64,000 bases of DNA from Rhodoplanes sp963712435 (GTDB taxonomy: Bacteria > Pseudomonadota > Alphaproteobacteria > Rhizobiales > Xanthobacteraceae). The DNA lies in the NCBI GenBank assembly GCA_963712435.1, contig CAVQIB010000003.1:372001-436000 (forward strand). The letters are read 5' to 3'. Numbering within the stretch: the first letter of the stretch is position 1; every line of letters starts with the position of its first letter. Both the position numbers and the translations under genes were made by a program. The notes below the pieces were generated by a model that was given only the letters and a program-made list of their open reading frames with translations, had not been told where the DNA came from and ran no database searches. Shown one piece after another: positions 37,533 to 47,087 of the stretch.

Positions 37533-38573
37533 ATGATCGACGGCGTCATTCTGCTCTTCCTCATTCAGGACGGCCTTCTCAATGGCGCGATCTACGCCTT
37601 GTTGGGAATAGCTCTCGTTCTCGTGTTCGCCGTGACGCGCGTCATTTTCATACCGCAAGGAGAGTTCGTCGCCTATGGCGGGCTGACCTTCGCGCTCCTC
37701 TCGACCGGCAAGATGCCGGCCACGGCCTGGCTCCTGATGGTTTTCGGCGTCGCCGCGTTCCTGGCCGAACTGTGGAGAAGTCGGCATGTCGCGACCGGCC
37801 GCAAGATCGCGCGGCAATTCGCCGGCGCAATCGTGCTGCCGGCGGCGGTGCTGTCGCTCACCTCGCTGCTGGCGCATCCGGACCAGTCCGTCTGGGTCAA
37901 TCTCGCGCTTACCCTCGCGATCGTCGCCCCGATGGGGCCTTATGTCTACCGCGTCGCCTTCCAGCCGCTGGCCGACGCCTCGGTGCTGACGCTGTTCATC
38001 ACGGCCGTCGGCGTGCACCTGTCGATGGTCGGTCTCGGCCTCGTGTTCTTCGGCGCCGAGGGGTTGCGCGCGCCGGCGCTGACCAACGCGTCGTTCGATA
38101 TCGGGCCGCTGCCGATCACCGGGCAGACGATCGCCGTGTTCGCCGTCGCGCTCGTTCTGATCGCCGCGCTCTACCTGTTCTTCGACCGCCTGCTTTACGG
38201 AAAGGCGTTGCGCGCGACCGCGATCAACCGGCTCGGGGCGCGGCTGGTCGGCATCCCGGCCGCGAGCGCGGGACAGGTCGCCTTCGCCCTTTCCTCGGCG
38301 CTCGGCGCAGTTTCCGGCGTTCTCATCGCGCCGGTCACGACGATCTATTACGATACGGGCTTCCTGATCGGGCTGAAGGGTTTCGTGGCCGCCATAGTCG
38401 GCGCGCTCGCGAGCTACCCGATCACCGCGATGGCGGCCCTCGGGGTCGGGCTCGTGGAGGCCTTCGCCTCGTTCTACGCGTCGAGCTTCAAGGAAGTGAT
38501 CGTGTTCCTGCTCATCGTCCCCGTCCTGATGTGGCGCTCGCTGCAGACGGTTCATGTCGAGGAGGACGAGTGA
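37533..38573 (+). CDS. livH: Branched-chain-type ABC transporter permease, LivH-like
   Basis: Inner-membrane permease, 346 residues with about eight membrane helices. Typical segments: IQDGLLNGAIYALLGIALVL, VFAVTRVIFIPQGEFVAYGG, RATAINRLGARLVGIPA and the EAA-like region LSSALGAVSGVLIAPVTTIYYDTG. The start ATG at 37533 has GGAGG 8 bases upstream. It is the first gene of livH-livMG-livF-acyl-CoA dehydrogenase. The HAAT-family importer probably carries an aromatic or fatty acid rather than leucine, given the downstream CoA genes. Confidence 0.9.
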   Translation: MIDGVILLFLIQDGLLNGAIYALLGIALVLVFAVTRVIFIPQGEFVAYGGLTFALLSTGKMPATAWLLMVFGVAAFLAELWRSRHVATGRKIARQFAGAIVLPAAVLSLTSLLAHPDQSVWVNLALTLAIVAPMGPYVYRVAFQPLADASVLTLFITAVGVHLSMVGLGLVFFGAEGLRAPALTNASFDIGPLPITGQTIAVFAVALVLIAALYLFFDRLLYGKALRATAINRLGARLVGIPAASAGQVAFALSSALGAVSGVLIAPVTTIYYDTGFLIGLKGFVAAIVGALASYPITAMAALGVGLVEAFASFYASSFKEVIVFLLIVPVLMWRSLQTVHVEEDE

Positions 38574-38576
38574 GCG

Positions 38577-40343
38577 ATGCACCAACGGGTCATCCTCGCC
38601 CTCTTCGCCGCCACGCTTGCCCTGCTCGCGATCGTTCCGGGCGTGCCGCCGTTCTGGATCACGCTCCTCAACAATATCGGGCTTGCCTCGCTGGTCGCCA
38701 TCGGCCTCGTCCTCCTCACCGGGGTCGGCGGCATGACCTCGTTCGGGCAGGCCGCGTTCTGCGGCTTCGGCGCCTACACCACCGCCGTCCTCACCACGAC
38801 CTACGGCCTGTCGCCATGGCTGAGCCTGCCCTTTGCGCTGCTGGTCACGGCCGCGGCCGCGGTGCTGCTCGGCCTGATCACGGTCCGGCTCTCGGGTCAT
38901 TACCTGCCGCTCGGCACGCTCGCTTGGGGCATCAGCCTGTATTTCCTGTTCGGGAAGATCGACCTGCTCGGCCGGCATGACGGCATCAGCGGCATCCCGC
39001 CGCTCTCGATCGGCCCGTGGAGCCTGATCGATCCGAAAGCGACTTATTGGGTGATCTGGACGGCCGTGCTGCTCGCGGGAATCGGCACGTCCAACCTTCT
39101 CTCCTCGCGGATCGGACGCGCGATTCGCGCGCTCAGGCGCGGCGGGGTCGCGGCCGAGTTGTTCGGCGTCGACCGTATGAAGGTGAAGCTCGTCGTGTTC
39201 GTCTACGCCGCCCTGCTCGCCGGGCTGTCCGGGTGGCTCTATGCGCATCTGCAGCGCAGCGTGAATCCCACCCCCTTCGGCCTCAATGCCGGCATCGAAT
39301 ATCTCCTGATGGCAACCATTGGCGGGGCCGGCCATGTGTGGGGCGCGCTCCTCGGCGCGGGCGTCGTCACGATCCTGAAGGACGCCCTGCAGCGCATCCT
39401 GCCAGCGACGCTCGGCAGCGACGTGCAGGCCGAAAGCATCGTGTTCGGCATCGTGCTGGTCGCGACGCTGCATGTCGCGCGCGACGGGCTGTGGCCGCGG
39501 CTTGCGGCGCTCTTTCCGGCGCCGTCCCCGATTGCTCCGCCGGCCGAGGCGAAGCCGCTGGTTCGCCGCAGCGGCGCGACCGACATGTCTCCGCTTCTCG
39601 AAATCGAGGGGGTGAGCAAGCGCTTCGGCGGCATCGTCGCCGTCAACGACGTGAGCACGGCGATCGCGCCGCGCGCGATCGTCGGGGTGATCGGGCCGAA
39701 CGGCGCGGGCAAGAGCACGCTGTTCAACCTCGTCACCGGCATCCTGACGCTGACCTCCGGCCGCATCCGCTTCGCGGGCGAGGCGATCGACGGACGGCGG
39801 CCGGGCGACATCGCCCGCCGCGGGATCGCCCGCACCTTTCAGCACGTCAAGCTGATGCCGGAGATGAGCGTGATCGAGAATGTCGCGCTCGGCGCGCATC
39901 TGCGCGGCCGCTCGGGCGTCGTCACGAGCATCCTCCATCTCGAGCGCGCGGAGGAAGGCCGGCTGCTCGCCGAGGCGGCGCGGCAGGTCGCGCGCGTCGG
40001 CCTCGCCGACCAGCTCGACCGGCCGGTCGGCAGCCTGCCGCTCGGACAGCAGCGCATCGTCGAAATCGCCCGCGCGCTGTGCCTCGATCCGCGCCTGCTC
40101 CTGCTCGACGAGCCGGCCGCCGGCCTGCGCGAATTCGAAAAGCGCATGCTCGCCGAACTGCTCAACCAGTTGCGCGCCGAGGGCATGACCATGCTGCTGG
40201 TCGAGCACGACATGAGCTTCGTCATGGGACTGGTCGACCGTCTCGTCGTGCTCGATTTCGGCAGCAAGATCGCCGAGGGCGCGCCCGCAGCGATCAAGGC
40301 CGATCCGGCCGTCCTCGCCGCCTATCTGGGAGCCGAGCCGTGA
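38577..40343 (+). CDS. Fused LivM-LivG: branched-chain-type ABC permease plus ATPase
   Basis: One 588-residue chain. Residues 1 to about 310 are a LivM permease (GLASLVAIGLVLLTGVGGMT, MTSFGQAAFCGFGAYTTAVL, HYLPLGTLAWGISLYFLFGK). A Pro/Ala-rich linker spans about 311-336. Residues 337-588 are a LivG ATPase: GPNGAGKST near 370, signature LPLGQQRIVEIARAL, Walker B LLLLDEPAAGLREFE and switch VEHDMSFVMGLVD. The usual systems have separate livM and livG. The fusion reads cleanly in one frame, so it is not an error. It is 3 bp after livH and overlaps livF by GTGA. Confidence 0.92.
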   Translation: MHQRVILALFAATLALLAIVPGVPPFWITLLNNIGLASLVAIGLVLLTGVGGMTSFGQAAFCGFGAYTTAVLTTTYGLSPWLSLPFALLVTAAAAVLLGLITVRLSGHYLPLGTLAWGISLYFLFGKIDLLGRHDGISGIPPLSIGPWSLIDPKATYWVIWTAVLLAGIGTSNLLSSRIGRAIRALRRGGVAAELFGVDRMKVKLVVFVYAALLAGLSGWLYAHLQRSVNPTPFGLNAGIEYLLMATIGGAGHVWGALLGAGVVTILKDALQRILPATLGSDVQAESIVFGIVLVATLHVARDGLWPRLAALFPAPSPIAPPAEAKPLVRRSGATDMSPLLEIEGVSKRFGGIVAVNDVSTAIAPRAIVGVIGPNGAGKSTLFNLVTGILTLTSGRIRFAGEAIDGRRPGDIARRGIARTFQHVKLMPEMSVIENVALGAHLRGRSGVVTSILHLERAEEGRLLAEAARQVARVGLADQLDRPVGSLPLGQQRIVEIARALCLDPRLLLLDEPAAGLREFEKRMLAELLNQLRAEGMTMLLVEHDMSFVMGLVDRLVVLDFGSKIAEGAPAAIKADPAVLAAYLGAEP

Positions 40344-41050
40344 CCGCGCCGCTGCTCGCCCTTGCCGACTTCAGCGTCTTTTACGGATCGGTGGAGGCCG
40401 TCCGCGAGGCGACGCTCTCCATCGCCGACAACGAGATCGTCACCGTGATCGGCGCGAACGGCGCCGGCAAGAGCACCCTGCTCAACGCCGTGATGGGCGT
40501 GCTCCCCGCACGCGGCGCGATGCGCTTCGCCGGCGCCGATATCGGCCGCCTCGAGGTCGAGCAGCGGGTCGACCGCGGCCTTTGTCTCGTCCCGGAGAAG
40601 CGCGAGCTGTTCGGCTCGATGAGCGTCGAGGACAATCTCGTGCTCGGCGGCTTCCGCGTCTCGGCGGACAAGCGGCGCGACACGCTGGAACAGGTGTTCG
40701 CGCGCTTTCCGCGGCTATTGGAGCGCCGCCGCCAGCTCGCCGCCACGCTGTCGGGGGGCGAGCAGCAGATGCTCGCGATCGGCCGCGCGCTGATGGCGAG
40801 CCCGCGCCTGCTGATGCTCGACGAGCCGAGCCTCGGGCTCGCCCCGCTCATCGTCGCGGAGATTTTTCGCATCATGCTCGATCTGCGCCGCAGCGGCGTC
40901 TCGATTCTTCTCGTCGAGCAGAACGCGCGCGCGGCGCTGCGCATCGCCGACCGGGCCTATGTGATGGAGCTTGGCCTCTTCACGATGCACGGGCCGGCGC
41001 AGGAATTCGCCAGCGATCAACGGATCGTCAGCAGTTATCTCAAAGCGTGA
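40340..41050 (+). CDS. livF: Branched-chain-type ABC transporter ATP-binding protein, LivF-like
   Basis: Second ATPase of the importer, 236 residues starting at a GTG that overlaps the livMG stop. It has IGANGAGKSTLLNAVMG, LVPEKRELFGSMSVEDNL, LSGGEQQMLAIGRALM, LLMLDEPSLGLAP and LLVEQNARAAL. The ending DQRIVSSYLKA is typical of LivF. It would pair with the LivG half of the preceding fusion. Confidence 0.93.
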   Translation: MTAPLLALADFSVFYGSVEAVREATLSIADNEIVTVIGANGAGKSTLLNAVMGVLPARGAMRFAGADIGRLEVEQRVDRGLCLVPEKRELFGSMSVEDNLVLGGFRVSADKRRDTLEQVFARFPRLLERRRQLAATLSGGEQQMLAIGRALMASPRLLMLDEPSLGLAPLIVAEIFRIMLDLRRSGVSILLVEQNARAALRIADRAYVMELGLFTMHGPAQEFASDQRIVSSYLKA

Positions 41051-41060
41051 GCACCTTGCC

Positions 41061-42854
41061 ATGACCTACCGCGCCCCGCTCGACGACATCCTGTTCAATA
41101 TTCTTGCGGTGGCGCCGGGGCCGGTCTCGCCGGAAATCCCCGCCGAGACGCGCGAGGAATGGCGTACGATCCTCGAACAGGCGGCGGTTCTGGTGGAGGA
41201 GACGATCGCGCCGCTGAACCGGGCGAGCGACATGTCCGGTTCGGTGTTCGAGAGCGGGGCGGTGCGCACGCCGCGCGGCTGGCGCGAAGCCTATGCGACC
41301 TGGGCGGAAGCGGGATGGAACGGCGTGTCGCTGCCGCCCAGCCATGGCGGCGCCGGGCTGCCGGTCCCGATCGGGACGGCCACCATGGAAATGCTGACGA
41401 GCGCCTGCATGGCGCTCTCGACCCTGCCGGTGCTCGCCCAATGCGCCGTGCCCGCGCTCGCCGCCCACGCGGCGCCGGCGCTCGTCGACCTGTACCTGCC
41501 GAAGCTCGTCTCCGGCGAATGGACCGCCACCATGAATCTGACCGAGCCGCAGGCGGGCAGCGATCTCGGCCTCCTGACCAGCCGGGCGGAGCCGGCGGGC
41601 GACGGGACCTATCGCCTGTTCGGGCAGAAGACCTTCATCACCTTCGGGGAGCACGACCTCGCCGAGAACATCATCCACCTTGTGCTGGCGCGGCTGCCCG
41701 GCGCGCCGCCCGGGACGCGGGGCATTTCGCTGTTCGTCGCGCCGAAATTCCTCGTGCATCCGGACGGACGGCTCGGCCCGCGCAACGATCTGCGCTGCGC
41801 CGGCGTCGAGCACAAGCTGGGCATCCGGGCGAGCCCGACCTGCACGATGATCTATGGCGACGACGGGGGCGCCGTCGGCTGGCTCGTCGGCGAGCCGCAT
41901 CGCGGCCTTCACTGCATGTTCACCATGATGAACGGGGCGCGGCTCGCGACCGGCCTGCAAGGCGTCGCGGTCGCCGAGCGCGCCTATCAGCAGGCGTTTG
42001 CCTATGCGCAGGAGCGCCGCCAGGGCCGCGCCGCGGGCTGCACAGGCGCCGCGCCCATCATCGCGCATCCGGACGTGCGCCGCATGCTCGGGCGCATGAA
42101 AGCGCTGACCGCGGCGGGCCGCGCGCTCGCCTATTTCACCGCGGCCGCCATCGACGACGCGCATGCGGCGACCGAGGAAGCCGGGCGGCGCCGCGGCGAG
42201 GCCTATGCCGGCCTGCTCACGCCCGTGTTCAAGGGCTTTGCCACCGAGAGCGGAGTCGAGGTCGCCTCGCTCGGCATCCAGGTGCATGGCGGCATGGGCT
42301 ATATCGAGGAGACGGGCGCCGCGCAGCATTGGCGCGACGCCCGCATCCCGCCGATCTATGAGGGCACCAACGGCATCCAGGCGATCGATCTGGTCACCCG
42401 CAAGGTCGCGCCCGACGGCGGCGCCGGCATGCAGGCGCTGATCGAGGAGTGCCGCGCGATGCTCGCGCCCGTCGCCTCTTTCCCGGCGGAGGAGCGGCTT
42501 GCGCTCGCGCCCGCGGCCGACCTTGCGGCGGCTTCCCTGAACGATCTCGTCGCCGCCACCAAATGGCTGGCTTCGACCGGGCGCGAACCGGAGGCGCGGC
42601 TCTATGCGGCGACGCCCTATCTGCGGCTCGCCGCCATCGCGCTCGGCGCCTCCCTCTTGATGAAGGGGGCGGGAGCGGCGGCGCGTATGGCCGCGGCGGA
42701 CGGCGCGTGGTCGCCGAACGAGCGCGCGCGCATGGCGCTCGCCGCGGTGTTCGCCGATGAACTCGCGGTCGAGACGCCCGGCCTCTTGCGCAAGATCAGG
42801 ACGCCGGCGCCGACCCGCGAAATGCGCGCGGCGGCGCTCGAACTCGAGGCTTGA
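41061..42854 (+). CDS. Acyl-CoA dehydrogenase, long FadE-type
   Basis: A flavoprotein that desaturates an acyl-CoA thioester, the first step of beta-oxidation. It is intact at 597 residues, the long subclass with a C-terminal extension. FAD and substrate motifs are MNLTEPQAGSDLG, FGQKTFITFGEHD and GVEHKLGIRASPTCTM. The catalytic base Glu is in IPPIYEGTNGIQAIDLV (about residue 432), preceded by IQVHGGMGYIEETG. The start is the ATG at 41061, 10 bp after livF. Its place in the importer operon suggests it acts on the imported acid once activated to a CoA ester. Confidence 0.92.
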   Translation: MTYRAPLDDILFNILAVAPGPVSPEIPAETREEWRTILEQAAVLVEETIAPLNRASDMSGSVFESGAVRTPRGWREAYATWAEAGWNGVSLPPSHGGAGLPVPIGTATMEMLTSACMALSTLPVLAQCAVPALAAHAAPALVDLYLPKLVSGEWTATMNLTEPQAGSDLGLLTSRAEPAGDGTYRLFGQKTFITFGEHDLAENIIHLVLARLPGAPPGTRGISLFVAPKFLVHPDGRLGPRNDLRCAGVEHKLGIRASPTCTMIYGDDGGAVGWLVGEPHRGLHCMFTMMNGARLATGLQGVAVAERAYQQAFAYAQERRQGRAAGCTGAAPIIAHPDVRRMLGRMKALTAAGRALAYFTAAAIDDAHAATEEAGRRRGEAYAGLLTPVFKGFATESGVEVASLGIQVHGGMGYIEETGAAQHWRDARIPPIYEGTNGIQAIDLVTRKVAPDGGAGMQALIEECRAMLAPVASFPAEERLALAPAADLAAASLNDLVAATKWLASTGREPEARLYAATPYLRLAAIALGASLLMKGAGAAARMAAADGAWSPNERARMALAAVFADELAVETPGLLRKIRTPAPTREMRAAALELEA

Positions 42855-42883
42855 CGGCGCGCGCCAACAACGCCCGACAATGC

Positions 42884-43342
42884 TCAGGACCGGTTGCTGG
42901 TCTCCAGAAGTCCATTGAGATTGCGCAGCAGCCGCCGCAAACCGGGCTCCTGGACGGCCTTGGCCGCCTTCGCGAGCCGGAACCAGCGCGCCTTTCGTTC
43001 GCCCTTCTCGCGCCAGCGCTTGCGCTGCGACTTCACTTCGAGCGGGAAGACCTCGACCTTGCAGCGGGCCTCGAGCCCGTTCTTCAGGCGCTTGTCGTAG
43101 TAGTAGGTGCCGATCGCATCCGAATTGATGCGCCCGAACACCCCGGCCTCTTCCAGAGCCTCGCGGGCCGCCGACGCGTGCGGTTTCGCGCCGCGGATCG
43201 GCCAGCCTTTGGGAACCACCCAACGCTTGGTCTCCCGCGATGTCACAAGCATCACCTCGATGACGCCGTCGTTGCGCCTCCGGTAGGGAACGGCCGCGTA
43301 TTGCAGCCGCCGCTTTTGTTGAGCGGTCAATTCAGCCCTCAT
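42884..43342 (-). CDS. NUDIX hydrolase
   Basis: A 152-residue NUDIX protein. The box reads GWPIRGAKPHASAAREALEEAG; compared with the consensus GX5EX7REUXEEXGU, the first Glu is Ala, while RE..EE, the metal-binding core, is kept. This variant is usual in the subgroup related to diphosphoinositol or diadenosine polyphosphate hydrolases (KRWVVPKGWP). I chose the ATG at 43342 (MRAELTAQQKRRLQYAAVPY). It is convergent with the acyl-CoA dehydrogenase and probably unrelated to the catabolic locus. Confidence 0.87.
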   Translation of the reverse strand: MRAELTAQQKRRLQYAAVPYRRRNDGVIEVMLVTSRETKRWVVPKGWPIRGAKPHASAAREALEEAGVFGRINSDAIGTYYYDKRLKNGLEARCKVEVFPLEVKSQRKRWREKGERKARWFRLAKAAKAVQEPGLRRLLRNLNGLLETSNRS

Positions 43343-43477
43343 GTGAACAGCCCGCATAGCGCACAGAAACCGGCTCCGATCAATCCCGAAGCCGGCATGG
43401 TCACGATTCAGGCGATCGTCGCGCGCCTGTGCGTCTTGCGCGCTCCCACAAGGAGAGCGCGCAAGCACGTGGTCGCG

Positions 43478-44639
43478 CTATTCGACGAGCGCCCAGTCGC
43501 CGTTCTTCACGGTGAGGAGCACGCGCGCGCGCTGGTCGACTCCATAGCGGTCGGCCGCCGTCCAGTTATACACGGCCTGGCTCGCCGCGATTTCGCGCTC
43601 GCTCATGAGGGCTTCGCGGATCGCCTCGCGGAACTCCTGCGTGCCCGGCTTCGCCTTCTTGAGCGCGATCGGCACGACCCGTTCGAGCACGGGGAGCACG
43701 TCCCAGATATGCGCGCCGAACTGGGTGCGCGTATCCTTGCCGAACTTGGCTTCGAGCGGGCCTACATAGGCAAGGCCGGGCTTCTTGGTCGGCGCCGCGT
43801 CGGGCTGCAGCTCGGCGACGATCACCGGGCCGGAGGCGAAAATGCCGCCTTCGGCCGCCTTGCCGGCGATGCGGATGAAGTCCTTGGTCACCGCGCCATG
43901 CGTCTGGTAGATCGGGCCCTGATAGCCGCGGTCGCGCAGCGCGATGTGCGGGAGCGCCGCCGCCGTGCCGGAGCCCGCGACCAGAACCGCGTCCGGACGC
44001 GCCGCGACCAGCTTGAGCGCCTGTCCCGCGACCGAGGTGTCGGCGCGCGCATAGCGTTCCTCGGCCACGAGTTTGAGCCCCTTCGGCTCGGCCAGATCCT
44101 TGAACGCCTTGACCCACAGATCGCCCCAGCGAATCGGAGAATCCGATCAGGCCGACCGTCTTCACATTGTTCTTCAGCATGTGCTCGAACAGGCCGGTCG
44201 CCATCAACGCCACCGGCTGCGGCATCACCACCGTCCATTTCTCCTTGCCGGGCGCGATCGGCATCGGCGCAAGCGCGAAATGCGGCACGCCGACCTCGGA
44301 CGCCACATTGCCCACCGCGATGGAGGGCGGCGTCGTCGACGAGCCGATCAGCACGTCCACCTGATCGTCCGTGGCGAGCCGGCGCGCATTGGTGGTCGCG
44401 GTCGTCGGATCGCCGGCGTCGTCGAGCTGGATGATCTTCAGCTTGGCGCCGCCGATCTCCTCGGGAAACAGCGTGAGCGTGTTGCGCTGCGGAATCCCGA
44501 GCGCCGCCCCCTGCCCCGTGGTCGAAATCGTGACCCCGAGCTTGATCTCCTGCGCAGAAGTCGGCGCGGTCGCCGCCGCGAGCGCTGCTGCGACCGCCAT
44601 TCCGGTCATGAATGCGAATAACCGTTTTGTCTTTCTCAT
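43478..44639 (-). CDS. Branched-chain-type ABC transporter substrate-binding protein (one frameshift)
   Basis: Periplasmic binding protein (LivK/HAAT family) with signal peptide MRKTKRLFAFMTGMAVAAAL, cleaved after TSAQ. The mature part has IKLGVTISTTGQGAALG, ARRLATDDQVDVLIGSS, GVPHFALAP and YQTHGAVTKDFIRIAG. The frame changes near 44135. The downstream frame carries the rest, ending VKNGDWALVE, about 387 residues in all. The start ATG has GGGAGG before it. It probably supplies the livH/livMG/livF importer 3 kb away. A match of this subgroup to aromatic-acid binders such as CouP is inferred. Confidence 0.87.
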
Positions 44640-44964
44640 AAACTCCTCCCAGATCGATTGCGCGACGCTACTTGAATTCGGGGCGCTCGTCTGCCCCTCT
44701 TCGGCCCGGCCGTCGCGAACCGGACCGGCAATGGCGCTTGCCTTATGCATGATAATTATTATACAATATTAGCAAATAAGAACAGCAGCAAAGGGAAGGA
44801 ACGACGACTTGCAGCCCGGCACGCACAACCGCCACGCCGCCGCAGCGATTGCTGCGCGGGCGGCGCTCGCGTCCTGAGCCCTGTCGGCGCATGGAGCGTG
44901 GCCTGTAGCAATCGCGCAATCGGATCGGGCGCCGCCGGCGGCGGCGCTTTCAGAGGTTGGACAT
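44640..44964. other. Divergent promoter region of the binding-protein and beta-oxidation operons
   Basis: 325 bp with no convincing gene. It holds the AT-rich operator-like site at 44753-44770 amid GC-rich DNA. Its position suits control of both the minus-strand binding-protein gene and the plus-strand hydratase/dehydrogenase operon. GGCGCCGCCGGCGGCGGC near 44928-44948 is a GC-rich inverted repeat just before the plus-strand start. Confidence 0.5.
44753..44770. promoter_or_regulatory. Candidate MarR operator, site 2
   Basis: ATAATTATTATACAATAT, which begins with a perfect palindrome ATAAT-T-ATTAT. It matches site 1 (37400-37417) at 14 of 18 positions, including the shared TTATAC core. It sits between the two divergent halves of the catabolic locus. 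The pairing of the two sites suggests one regulator, most simply the MarR protein at 36.7 kb. Confidence 0.55.
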
Positions 44965-47073
44965 ATGGGTGAGATCGTCAGCTATTCGGTCGTCGACGGG
45001 GTTGCCGTGGTCAGGATCGACAATCCTCCCGTCAACGCGATGGATCGCGCGGTGCGGGCCGGACTGGAGAAGACCTTCTCCGACCTGAAGGGGCGGCCGG
45101 AGATCAAGGCGATCGTGCTCGGCTGCGCCGGCCGGACCTTTGTCGCCGGCGCCGACATCAAGGAATTCGACACCGGGATCGGCAAGCCCGGCTTCCACGA
45201 GGTGCTGCGGCTGATCGAGGACAGCGCCTGTCCGGTGGTCGCGGCGGTGCACGGCACGGCGCTCGGCGCCGGGACCGAGCTCGCGCTCGCCTGCCACTAT
45301 CGCGTGGCGGACAAGAATGCGCGCTTCGGCCTGCCGGAACTGTCGCTTGGCATCATTCCCGGCGCGGGCGGCACCCAGCGCCTGCCGCGCGTCATCGCGC
45401 TCTCAAGCGCGCTCGACATGATCCTGTCGGGCAAGCCGGTCGCCGCCGCGGCGGCGCGCGAGATGGGGCTTGTCGACGCGCTCGTCGAGGGCGACGCGAT
45501 CGCGGGGGCGGTCGCCTTCGCGCGCGAGCTCGCGGCGAAGGGCGCAGGCCCGCGCCGCACCCGCGAACAGCCGGTGAAGGGCGCCGAGAACCCCGACGCC
45601 CTCTTCGAGGACAAGCGCAAAGAGGTGGCGCGGACGATGCGCAATCGGCAATCGCCGCTCGCCTTGATCGACGCGCTGAAGGCCGCCGCGCGGCTGCCGT
45701 TCGACGAGGGCCTGAAGGTCGAAGGGGAGCTGTCCCATCAGCTCGAGCAGGCGACCGAGTCGCGCGCGCTGCGGCATCTGTTCTTCGCCGAGCGCGAGGT
45801 GCGCAAGATTCCCGGCGTCGCCGGCGACGTGAAGCCGCGCCCGATCGCTCGCGTCGGCATTGTCGGCGCGGGCACCATGGGCGGCGGCATCGCCATGAGC
45901 TTCGCCAATATCGGCGTGCCGGTCACCGTGCTCGACGTGTCGCAAGACAATCTCGACACCGGGCTTGCCCGGACGCGCAAGAACTACGAGCGCTCGGTCA
46001 GCCGCGGCAGCCTGAAAGCCGAGCAGGCAGACCAGCGGCTCGGCTTGATCACGCCGACGCTCGACCCCGCCAAGCTCGGCGACGCCGATCTCATCGTCGA
46101 GGCGGTGTTCGAGAACATGGCGCTGAAGAAGGACATTTTCCGCACGCTCGACAAGGTCGCGCGGCCGGGCGCCATTCTCGGCACGAATACCTCGACCCTC
46201 GACATCGAGGAGATCGGCGCCGTCACCGCGCGCCCGCAGGACGTGGTGGGGCTGCATTTCTTCAGCCCGGCGCATGTGATGCCGCTCCTGGAGATCGTCC
46301 AGACGAAAAAGACCGCGCTCGACGTGGTCGCGACCGCGCTGGACGTCGCCAAGCAGATCCGCAAGGTCGGCGTCGTCGCGCAGAACAGCTACGGGTTCAT
46401 CGGCAACCGCATGATGGACCCTTACGCGCGCGAGGCCGAGCACTGCCTGCTGGAAGGCGCCACGCCCGAGCAGGTGGACGGCGCGCTGCAGGACTTCGGC
46501 ATGGCGATGGGCATTCTCGCGGTGTTCGATCTGGCCGGCGTGGAGGTCGGCCCCTCGACCCGCCGCGAACGCCGGCATCTCCTGCCCAAGGACCCGGGCT
46601 TCTATCGCTGCTCGGACATGCTGGTCGAGCGCGGCTGGCTCGGCCAGAAGACCGGGCGCGGCTATTACCGCTACGACAATCCGGCGCACAAGCGCACGCC
46701 CGATCCGGAGGCGGCCGAGATGTTCTGGGCGGAAGGCGAGCGCCTCGGCGTCGCGCGCCGCAATCCCGACCGGCGCGAAATCCAGGAGCGCTGCTTCTAT
46801 TCGATGATCAATGAAGGCGCGCTGCTGCTGGAGGAAGGCGTGGCGCTGCGGGCGGGCGACATCGACGTGGTCTATGCCTCCGGTTACGGCTTCCCGCGCT
46901 ACCGGGGGGGCCCGATGTTCTATGCCGACACGATCGGGCTGAAGGTCATCCACGACCGCCTGCTTGAATTCAAGGGCATCCTCGATCCGCAATACTGGAC
47001 GCCGGCCCCGCTCCTCGCCAAACTCGCGGCGGAGGGCTCGACGTTCGCGCAATGGGATGCGGGACGGCTGTAA
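44965..47073 (+). CDS. Bifunctional enoyl-CoA hydratase / 3-hydroxyacyl-CoA dehydrogenase
   Basis: A 702-residue FadJ/FadB-like protein. Residues 1 to about 190 are a crotonase domain (FVAGADIKEFD oxyanion loop, then ALGAGTELALACHYRVA and LPELSLGIIPGAGGTQRLPR, keeping both catalytic Glu). From about 297 comes an NAD-binding fold (VGIVGAGTMGGGIAMSFA) with VEAVFENMALKKDIF, TNTSTLDIEEIG and the dehydrogenase His in GLHFFSPAHVMPLLEIV. C-terminal helices follow (GNRMMDPYAREAEHC). It carries out steps two and three of beta-oxidation. The thiolase for step four begins 14 bp downstream. Confidence 0.93.
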   Translation: MGEIVSYSVVDGVAVVRIDNPPVNAMDRAVRAGLEKTFSDLKGRPEIKAIVLGCAGRTFVAGADIKEFDTGIGKPGFHEVLRLIEDSACPVVAAVHGTALGAGTELALACHYRVADKNARFGLPELSLGIIPGAGGTQRLPRVIALSSALDMILSGKPVAAAAAREMGLVDALVEGDAIAGAVAFARELAAKGAGPRRTREQPVKGAENPDALFEDKRKEVARTMRNRQSPLALIDALKAAARLPFDEGLKVEGELSHQLEQATESRALRHLFFAEREVRKIPGVAGDVKPRPIARVGIVGAGTMGGGIAMSFANIGVPVTVLDVSQDNLDTGLARTRKNYERSVSRGSLKAEQADQRLGLITPTLDPAKLGDADLIVEAVFENMALKKDIFRTLDKVARPGAILGTNTSTLDIEEIGAVTARPQDVVGLHFFSPAHVMPLLEIVQTKKTALDVVATALDVAKQIRKVGVVAQNSYGFIGNRMMDPYAREAEHCLLEGATPEQVDGALQDFGMAMGILAVFDLAGVEVGPSTRRERRHLLPKDPGFYRCSDMLVERGWLGQKTGRGYYRYDNPAHKRTPDPEAAEMFWAEGERLGVARRNPDRREIQERCFYSMINEGALLLEEGVALRAGDIDVVYASGYGFPRYRGGPMFYADTIGLKVIHDRLLEFKGILDPQYWTPAPLLAKLAAEGSTFAQWDAGRL

Positions 47074-47087
47074 CCAAGGAAGACGAG

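Noticed and set aside
37407..43223. Very long minus-strand open frames opposite the liv and acyl-CoA dehydrogenase genes (37407-40208 and 41040-43223)
   Set aside because: They are Arg/Asp/Gln-rich shadow frames with no domain. The plus strand encodes complete conserved transporters and enzymes in the same DNA.
44745..44972. Short plus-strand frame in the divergent promoter region
   Set aside because: It has no ribosome binding site and a random composition, and it covers the operator-like site.
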